Translations under genes and position numbers: made by a program
Part shown: positions 1 through 4,546 of the stretch, piece by piece
How the letters are laid out: every line of letters begins with the position of its first letter
Position numbering within the stretch: position 1 is the first letter of the stretch
Origin: DASQVO01 sp035640715
GTDB lineage: Bacteria > Actinomycetota > Actinomycetes > Streptosporangiales > Streptosporangiaceae
Direction of reading: 5' to 3'
NCBI GenBank assembly: GCA_035640715.1
Contig: DASQVO010000079.1
Coordinates: forward strand, 1-5,578
Length of the DNA: 5,578 bases
Notes under the pieces: generated by a model
Told to the model about the DNA's origin: nothing
The model's input: the letters and a program-made list of their open reading frames with translations, nothing else
Databases searched by the model: none

Positions 1-369
1 GGTAATCCCGCCGTACTCCATGCCCGTCGCGGCGAGCACGTCATCGACCGGGGCGAACGACGCCTTACGGGCGCCCAGCCGGCGCCGGACGACGCCGTTG
101 ACGTCGGCGCGGGTAACCGCCGTCACCATGCAGGCGGCGTAGGAGGTCTCGCCGCCGCGTTTGGCGGCGATGATGACGCAGTTCGCCGACTCCTCCGGTG
201 GAACGCCGTAGTGCTCGCAGAACGCTGCCGTGTCGGCGAGGTCCGGATCGATCTCCGCCACCTCAACCTCGCTGTCGGCTTCCGGCCACTCGGCCAGAGC
301 GGCAGCCACCGGCTTGGCGAGCAGATCCGGTCGTGACAGCGCGGGCTGCGGGTCGAGAGGAAGGCTCAT
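1..369 (-). CDS. YbaK/ProX-type aminoacyl-tRNA deacylase domain protein (3' end outside window)
   Basis: The first 123 codons are present; the reading frame is still open at the left edge, so the C-terminus is missing. The family resemblance is in residues 46-123. There is a stretch ADTAAFCEHYGVPPEESANC, then a hydrophobic strand VIIAAKRGG at 65-73, and the motif TGMEYGGIT at 115-123. This matches the YbaK/Cys-tRNA(Pro) deacylase-like fold, which hydrolyses mischarged aminoacyl-tRNA in the cytoplasm. Lys70 sits where the family places its functional lysine, but that assignment is by eye. Residues 1-45 are a variable N-terminal extension. The ATG at 367-369 lies 33 bp after the stop of the secreted-protein gene, so read-through transcription from it is plausible. 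The ribosome binding site is weak (GGATGG, 4 nt before the start). Substrate specificity cannot be judged from this fragment. Confidence 0.8.
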   Translation of the reverse strand, partial: MSLPLDPQPALSRPDLLAKPVAAALAEWPEADSEVEVAEIDPDLADTAAFCEHYGVPPEESANCVIIAAKRGGETSYAACMVTAVTRADVNGVVRRRLGARKASFAPVDDVLAATGMEYGGIT

Positions 370-402
370 GCGGCCATCCAAGCACTGTCACCATGAGCCC
401 GT

Positions 403-999
403 TCAGGCAACTTCTGTATCTCTGCTTCTTCCGTGCTGCACGGCACTGGGGGGCAGCTGACTGCTCCAGAGCGAGATCACCGACCTGTCGGGGCCGGGGA
501 CTAGCTTGCCGTTCTTGTAGGCCGGCGGGCGCGCACCCGGGTAGAGCAGCGTCAACCTCGTGAAGTACTTCTCGCCGGGGTGGCGGGCCACTGGCTCGCT
601 GCGCGAGAAGATGACATGGGCCGGGTAGCTGTGGAACTTGCCTGCGGCGCAGTACGGGATGCAGTCGTTCACCATCTGCTTGCCGGTAGCGGTGGCATGC
701 GTCGGCGTCCAGCTCGTCCAGGTCATCCCCGTGAGGTAGTCGTTGCCGTCCGCGCAAGCCAGCATGAAGCTCTTCGGCCGCACCTGTGCGCGCTTCAGGC
801 AGTTGAACACCACCGTCCGAGTGCTGGCCGCCTGGCCGTTCACCGCCGTCCCGATCACCGGCCTGCTCCCCGGGGCCGGGTACGACCGGGCCGGAGCGTG
901 CCCGGCAGCGGCGGTCACCGTCCCCGCGGCGAGGCCCAGCACGACGGCCAAAGAGGCGAGCGCCGGGATGATGGCGGATGAGAAGCGTCCCCGTTTCAT
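403..999 (-). CDS. Small secreted actinobacterial protein with four cysteines, function unknown
   Basis: This 198-residue protein begins with a clear Sec signal peptide: a basic start MKRGR, a hydrophobic core at about residues 9-28 and an Ala-rich cleavage region near residue 32. The mature part has four cysteines (67, 82, 113, 117), enough for two disulfides. It contains the conserved-looking pieces RPKSFMLACADGNDYLTGMTWTSW (residues 74-97, quoted in two overlapping parts: RPKSFMLACADGND and YLTGMTWTSW) and NDCIPYCAAGKFHSYPAHV. Similar small exported proteins of unknown role are common in Streptomyces and relatives, from memory. The ATG at 997-999 is preferred over an ATG at 1021-1023 because GGGAG stands 4 nt before it and the signal peptide then starts normally. 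No catalytic motif is visible. It is probably extracellular or cell-wall associated, and no function is claimed. Confidence 0.8.
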   Translation of the reverse strand: MKRGRFSSAIIPALASLAVVLGLAAGTVTAAAGHAPARSYPAPGSRPVIGTAVNGQAASTRTVVFNCLKRAQVRPKSFMLACADGNDYLTGMTWTSWTPTHATATGKQMVNDCIPYCAAGKFHSYPAHVIFSRSEPVARHPGEKYFTRLTLLYPGARPPAYKNGKLVPGPDRSVISLWSSQLPPSAVQHGRSRDTEVA

Positions 1000-1144
1000 G
1001 GTTCTCCCACGTGTCCTGGCCACTGTACCCGTCTACCGGCCGCGGCAGGCGCTGATTAGTGTCTCTTCGTACGAGATATATCACCTACCGCGATGGGCTG
1101 CGGCTGGCGCCAACTGCGGGGCCAGCTGCGGATCACGGCGCCGG

Positions 1145-1960
1145 CTACGGCTTACGGGCGACGCCGCAGCGGGCGGGCCAGTCATTCTCGGTATCCGGCT
1201 CATCCGGGCCTGGACGCCAGCGATGGACCGAGACAAGCCCCGGTTCGAGTATCTCCAGGCCGGTGAAGAACCGGGCGATGTCGGCTTCAGTCCGCCGCGT
1301 CTGCCGGACGGACCCGAGCCGCTCGTTGAAACGCTGGGTTACTTCCTCGATCCGGGCCGTATCCACGTCCCGGGTCGTGTCCGACACGACGAGATAGCTG
1401 CCGGGGACCGTCGCGTCCATCAGCCGCGCGACGATCCCGTGCGGGTCATCGGCGTCCGGGACGTACTGGAGAGTCATCAGCAGCATGATGGCGACAGGCT
1501 GCCCGAAGTCCAGTGCCTCCGCCGCCTCCTGCAGGATCTTCTCCGGTTCGCGAACATCCGCCTCGATGTAGTCGCACGCCCCCTCCGGCGTGCTCAGCAG
1601 CAGCGCGCGGGCGTGGGCGAGCACGAAGGGGTCGTTATCCACGTAGACGATCCGGGCTCCGGGCGCGGCCCCCTGCGCCACCTCGTGGGTATTGCGGGCA
1701 TGCGGGAGCCCCGTCCCTATGTCGAGGAACTGGCGGATGCCCGCATCGGCGGCCAGGTAGTGCACAGCGCGGCCGAGGAAGCGGCGATTGGCGCGGACGG
1801 CGGTGAGGATTTCCGGCCGCAAGGCTATGACCTGCTCAGCGGCCTCGCGGTCGGCCCGGAAATTGTCCTTGCCTCCCAGCCAGTAGTCATAGACCCTGGC
1901 CGGATGCGCGACGCTGGTGTCGATATCCGGCAGTGGCGGCGGGGACTCGCCGGCCGGCAC
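1145..1960 (-). CDS. SAM-dependent methyltransferase, Methyltransf_19 (DUF574) family
   Basis: The protein is about 271 residues if the GTG at 1958-1960 is the start. It opens with the family signature DIDTSVAHPARVYDYWLGG (residues 12-30) followed by KDNF. The SAM-binding glycine loop is FLDIGTGLP (78-86). An acidic residue at the end of the second strand lies in YVDNDP (106-111), and DYIEADVREP follows as the next nucleotide-contacting strand. These are class I Rossmann methyltransferase motifs. The family is largely actinobacterial and its methyl acceptor is generally unknown. The start is uncertain: the frame stays open to about 2095, with a TTG at 2093-2095 and a GTG at 1991-1993 behind a GGGG-rich stretch. 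The usual short N-terminus of the family favours 1960. The gene stands alone, with gaps of about 220 bp before and 145 bp after it. Confidence 0.88.
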   Translation of the reverse strand: MPAGESPPPLPDIDTSVAHPARVYDYWLGGKDNFRADREAAEQVIALRPEILTAVRANRRFLGRAVHYLAADAGIRQFLDIGTGLPHARNTHEVAQGAAPGARIVYVDNDPFVLAHARALLLSTPEGACDYIEADVREPEKILQEAAEALDFGQPVAIMLLMTLQYVPDADDPHGIVARLMDATVPGSYLVVSDTTRDVDTARIEEVTQRFNERLGSVRQTRRTEADIARFFTGLEILEPGLVSVHRWRPGPDEPDTENDWPARCGVARKP

Positions 1961-2150
1961 AATGCTCTGGTACCACTTTTTCCTGCCCCCCACGAGTGCG
2001 CCCCCATCCCTGGCAGTCCGTGACAGCCCGCCCGGTCTGCGCGCCTTCCGCGGCCTGGCTCCCGGCCCGGCTTTTGCGGCTCCAGGTCGCTGCAAACCAT
2101 TGCAGGATCAGCGTAACGCCAGATTCCGGACGCCACGCCGGCCTGGTGCC

Positions 2151-2170
2151 TGAAAGATCACCGTGGGTGA
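2151..2170 (-). terminator. Weak terminator-like hairpin after the DUF2000 gene
   Basis: On the minus strand, 13 nt after the DUF2000 stop codon, TCACC-CAC-GGTGA forms a 5-bp stem with a 3-nt loop (2158-2170), followed by the short T-rich run TCTTT. A perfect 10-bp palindrome, GACCCGGGTC, lies between it and the stop (2173-2182). The stem is short and the T-run interrupted, so any termination would be inefficient. No other structure was found in the 1961-2182 gap. Confidence 0.3.
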
Positions 2171-2182
2171 CGGACCCGGGTC

Positions 2183-2593
2183 TCACTTATGTAGCGCAAC
2201 GCCCTTCAGAACCTTGTCGACGGCGTTGCGCGGACCGTAGACGGCGATCCCCACGAGGTTCAGCTCGCTGGCCGGGACAGCGCGCACGGCTGCCCTGTTG
2301 TCGTCATCGTTGCCGGTCGCGAAGAGTTCCTGGGTGTAGATCGCCGTCGGCATGCCGCGCGCAAGCGCCCGCTCCCGCGCCGCCGCGAGCGACGGGCCGT
2401 CGGCTGCGTAGACGAGCACCGGCTGGCGGAACATCTCCAGGTACCCGTTGCCGGACCCATCCTCATACGGCTTGCCGATCGTTTCCGCGACTCCCGATGC
2501 GATGCCGCTGGCCAGGAAGGCAGTTATGTTGAGTTTCTGCCACTGCTCAAGGTCCGCGCGTACAGCGATGGCAATCTTGGTGTCGAAGCGCAT
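2183..2593 (-). CDS. DUF2000 family protein (peptidyl-tRNA hydrolase II-like fold)
   Basis: This 136-residue protein runs from MRFDTKIAIAVRADLEQWQK to a C-terminal VDKVLKGVALHK. Features typical of DUF2000 include the N-terminal strand with KIAIAVR, LNITAFLASGIA (about residues 21-32), a PVLVYAA strand, AIYTQELFATGNDDDNRAAV and a final LVGIAVYGP strand. From memory, solved members of this family have the peptidyl-tRNA hydrolase II fold, but no hydrolase activity is established and I claim none here. The length matches a complete single-domain protein. The ATG at 2591-2593 was chosen because homology begins there. The frame stays open upstream to 2725, but that would add residues unlike the family and overlap the previous gene. 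No good ribosome binding site precedes the ATG. It lies 52 bp downstream of the AlkZ-like gene on the same strand and is probably co-transcribed with it. Confidence 0.85.
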   Translation of the reverse strand: MRFDTKIAIAVRADLEQWQKLNITAFLASGIASGVAETIGKPYEDGSGNGYLEMFRQPVLVYAADGPSLAAARERALARGMPTAIYTQELFATGNDDDNRAAVRAVPASELNLVGIAVYGPRNAVDKVLKGVALHK

Positions 2594-2645
2594 GCGATGA
2601 TCATGCGGCCGTGCCCGTGGACCGGTATTGAACGTTAGTGCGCTT

Positions 2646-3836
2646 TCAGCCGAACGAGGATGCGGTGGCACTCCGGGCACGCTCAGCCGCTGCCGCCATG
2701 TGTGCCAGCCGTAAGCGTGCGGCACGCTGCACCGAGATGCTTAGGCTGGTGCCGAGGAATTTCCCGAGGTGCGCTGCCTCTGCCTCAAGTTCGGCCACGG
2801 GCACGTCACCCGTTTCCGGGAATAGGGTGACGGCGAGCGCACTGCCGGTGGCCTCCCACGTTCCCGCAACCCGCCCGCCGGCGAGCACCACGGGGGAGAT
2901 CCAGCCCGCTGTCTTGCTGATCTCGCCGTGGCGCGCGGCGTCGATGATCTGGGTGTTCTTGGTCCCTGGCCCCAGCACGTACTGGTCGAAGGCAGGCAGC
3001 AGCCGGATGTCCGTCGCCGGCGCAGCGGCGGCGATCTCCTCCACGTTCGCCATCCGCGCGTACATAGGCTCGCCGTCCACCTCGACCTGCGTCAGTTCGC
3101 CCGTACTTGCCAGCGCGCTGAACCAGGCCCGCAGGGAGGCCTTCCGTGAAGCGCCGCGGGTGAGCCACTGGTCGAAGGTTTCCATCGACGCAGGCCCGAA
3201 CGCGGAGAGGTAAGCGGGAATCACCAGCTCCGCCGCCTCGTCCGGCTCCGGCAGGCCTTCCCACCCTTCCAGCCACGTCTGCGGGCTGGTGAAGGTGACT
3301 CGGTTGCCATCACTCGGCCCGTTGATCAGGCAACCCTGCCAGGCCAGCGGCTTCAGTACGGCGCCCCACCCGGAGCTGAGCTGCTCCGCGATGGAGGTGT
3401 CCCGGGTGCGCCGCACGATCTCGGCGGTCAGTTGCTCCCGGGTCAGCACGTTGCCGGCGAGGACCTCCCGGGCGGTCTCCGTGATGGCCGCCATCTGGCT
3501 GGCCGTGGCAAAGGTACGCTGCCATGCGCCCTTCTCCCATGTGCGGGCGGCGGCGATCAGGGATAGGTACGCGGCGGCGGAGTCTGCCGGGAGCAGGTGG
3601 AGCGTGCCGCGCATCGCCCACGTCCTGACCAGCATGCGGTGGCTGAGCATCTTGCTTACCGTCCCGCGCTGCGGGGTGGTCTGGCGCATCGCGATCGCTT
3701 GCTCGGCGCAGCCGGCCACCTGTGCCTGCACCCCGCATAGGCGTTCCACGATGGTGAGCGCGCTGACGCCTGAGGGGCGGTGCAGGAACTGCTGGCGCAT
3801 CCGCCAGGCGAGCACACGGTCGGCGGTCAGTTTCAT
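2646..3836 (-). CDS. AlkZ-like DNA glycosylase (winged-helix DNA-binding, HTH_42 family)
   Basis: This 396-residue protein is full length for the AlkZ/YcaQ superfamily of tandem winged-helix glycosylases. Counting from the chosen ATG, the motif GVQAQVAG puts glutamines at 37 and 39. These are the same numbers as the catalytic QxQ pair described for Streptomyces sahachiroi AlkZ, which excises alkylated bases and unhooks interstrand cross-links. YcaQ-type members have QxD instead. Other supporting pieces are WAMRGTLHLL, SSGWGAVLKPLAWQGCL, LLPAFDQYVLG and the C-terminal GTWEATGSALAVTLFPETG. The ATG at 3834-3836 is preferred because GAGGG precedes it by 6 nt and homology begins with KLTADRVLAWRMRQ; the frame extends upstream to 3893. 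No resistance or biosynthetic gene is visible nearby, so general alkylation repair is as likely as self-resistance. The DUF2000 gene follows. Confidence 0.9.
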   Translation of the reverse strand: MKLTADRVLAWRMRQQFLHRPSGVSALTIVERLCGVQAQVAGCAEQAIAMRQTTPQRGTVSKMLSHRMLVRTWAMRGTLHLLPADSAAAYLSLIAAARTWEKGAWQRTFATASQMAAITETAREVLAGNVLTREQLTAEIVRRTRDTSIAEQLSSGWGAVLKPLAWQGCLINGPSDGNRVTFTSPQTWLEGWEGLPEPDEAAELVIPAYLSAFGPASMETFDQWLTRGASRKASLRAWFSALASTGELTQVEVDGEPMYARMANVEEIAAAAPATDIRLLPAFDQYVLGPGTKNTQIIDAARHGEISKTAGWISPVVLAGGRVAGTWEATGSALAVTLFPETGDVPVAELEAEAAHLGKFLGTSLSISVQRAARLRLAHMAAAAERARSATASSFG

Positions 3837-4066
3837 CAGGCACCCTCGTCGGAACTCGGTCAGCAGGCTTGGGCCGGGCAGCCGCGATGTCATCCCGACG
3901 CTACGCCAGGCCCGCGTGCCGCCGCCCTGTTTACCGGCCGCGCATGCTGAGCCAGGAAGCGTTGAAGATATGCGGAGAAAACCTCGCGGTACCGCCGCTC
4001 ATCGTGCATAACATGGCCGCTCCCGGGGGCCGGGCAATCTCCGCCGTTCCGTGACTGCGAGCGAGC

Positions 4067-4096
4067 CGCGCGGCGTGCTGACGCGCGGCGTGCTGA
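4067..4096. repeat. Perfect 15-bp tandem repeat, two copies
   Basis: The unit CGCGCGGCGTGCTGA occurs at 4067-4081 and again, with no spacer, at 4082-4096. The copies are identical. The unit length is a multiple of three, but no credible coding frame covers it. It is most simply a recent slippage duplication. Confidence 0.9.
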
Positions 4097-4352
4097 GGCG
4101 GAAAGGCGGAGGCTTTCGCAGCTGCCAGCACAAAGGCCGGGACCGTCACGGCGATTTCACGGCGTCAGCAGTCGGCCGACGTGATGGCTCATCGCGGAGC
4201 CGCCTGGACGCAGTAACCGGCTGCGTGTTGTGTGATGACTCCGCCTCCGCCGACTCAATGCTTGAGCACTTCAAAGTTCACGGCCTGAATAATTCATCGA
4301 TCGTGGTTCACGATGCGCCGGAAAATGTCGGACCCTCCCGCTACTATCGAAC

Positions 4353-4358
4353 TAGATA
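4353..4358 (+). promoter_or_regulatory. Possible -10 element for the DUF222 transcript
   Basis: TAGATA fits the actinobacterial -10 pattern TANNNT loosely and lies in the AT-richer patch. Transcription would begin near 4364-4366, just before the structured leader. No good -35 box is seen 16-19 bp upstream, so this is weak. Confidence 0.2.
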
Positions 4359-4378
4359 TCGAGACGAAGTGCCGGCCG

Positions 4379-4544
4379 GGATCACCTCCGGCTGGCCAGG
4401 GACAGTGACCGGCACGTGACCGGCGACCGCAGCCAACCGCTAGCGCGGCTGCACCCGCCTGGGGTTTCCGGGCGGTTAGCTTCCTGGGGATAGGGCGTAC
4501 CCCCAGGGGAGAGTTCCAGGCCAGCCTGCGGGAGGAGGTGATCC
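4379..4544 (+). ncRNA. Candidate structured RNA leader of the DUF222 gene, ending in its ribosome binding site
   Basis: Base pairing read by eye gives a closed multi-branch fold of 166 nt. The outer helix is GGATCACCTCC (4379-4389) with GGAGGTGATCC (4534-4544), 11 perfect pairs. The 5' strand continues without a gap: 4390-4397 (GGCTGGCC) pairs with 4519-4526 (GGCCAGCC), 8 pairs. After one A-A mismatch, 4399-4403 (GGGAC) pairs with 4513-4517 (GTTCC), 5 pairs including one G-U. The only bulge is 4527-4533. Inside are hairpins GCAGCC/GGCTGC (4429-4452), CCGCC/GGCGG (4455-4475) and CCTGGGG/CCCCAGG (4483-4507, plus two G-U pairs outside). The three G-U wobbles favour transcription in the plus direction. 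The outer helix buries the Shine-Dalgarno of the next gene, so a cis-acting translational control role is inferred. I do not recognise it as a known RNA family. Confidence 0.6.
4405..4424. repeat. Two 9-bp direct repeats, 11 bp apart
   Basis: GTGACCGGC occurs at 4405-4413 and 4416-4424, separated by AC. The repeat-to-repeat distance of 11 bp is about one helical turn, as in an operator with tandem half-sites. The copies lie inside the candidate structured leader, where they may instead form a small hairpin through CCGG/CCGG (4409-4412 with 4420-4423). Confidence 0.6.
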
Positions 4545-4546
4545 AG
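4533..4546 (+). promoter_or_regulatory. Unusually long Shine-Dalgarno sequence of the DUF222 gene
   Basis: AGGAGGTGATCCAG is the exact reverse complement of 14 nt of the usual actinobacterial 16S rRNA 3' end (CTGGATCACCTCCT). It abuts the ATG at 4547; the GGAGG core at 4534-4538 leaves an 8-nt spacer, which is optimal. This placement decides the start at ATG 4547 over the in-frame GTG at 4538-4540, which lies inside the site itself. The same bases can pair with 4379-4389. Confidence 0.8.

Larger units (their letters stand above)
3837..4378. other. Divergent intergenic region without a convincing gene
   Basis: This stretch of about 540 bp separates the minus-strand glycosylase from the plus-strand DUF222 gene and should hold both promoters. 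Short open frames exist on both strands, but none has family resemblance, a good ribosome binding site or the GC-rich third positions of the real genes. It contains a perfect 15-bp tandem repeat (4067-4096), an imperfect GAAAG/CTTTC hairpin (4101-4117), the 10-bp palindrome GTCGGCCGAC (4171-4180), TCACGGCG twice 11 bp apart (4146 and 4157), and an inverted repeat ATCGTG-GTT-CACGAT (4300-4314). Bases about 4255-4360 are clearly richer in A and T than the surroundings, as expected near a promoter. Confidence 0.6.

Noticed and set aside
1022..1027. TACAGT as a -10 box for the secreted-protein gene
   Set aside because: No -35-like hexamer stands at a suitable distance upstream, and single hexamers occur often by chance.
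743..2023. Long plus-strand open frame of 426 codons
   Set aside because: It lies antisense to the secreted-protein and methyltransferase genes and spans their intergenic gap. Long antisense frames are usual in high-GC DNA, and the minus-strand proteins have clear families.
1961..2095. N-terminal extension of the methyltransferase to TTG 2095
   Set aside because: The added residues are Arg/Pro/Gly/Ala-rich and unlike the family, whose members start shortly before the DIDTSVAH motif. The GTG at 1993 remains possible.
4366..4389. Remnant of the 16S rRNA 3' end (GAAG-TGC...GGATCACCTCC)
   Set aside because: Only the last 11 nt match exactly; the upstream part needs several insertions, a deletion and a mismatch. 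Complementarity to the extended ribosome binding site explains the 11 nt without any rRNA origin.
4051..4419. Plus-strand open frame of 122 codons in the intergenic region
   Set aside because: Its third codon positions are not GC-rich, unlike the real genes. It has no family resemblance or ribosome binding site, and its end overlaps the structured leader.
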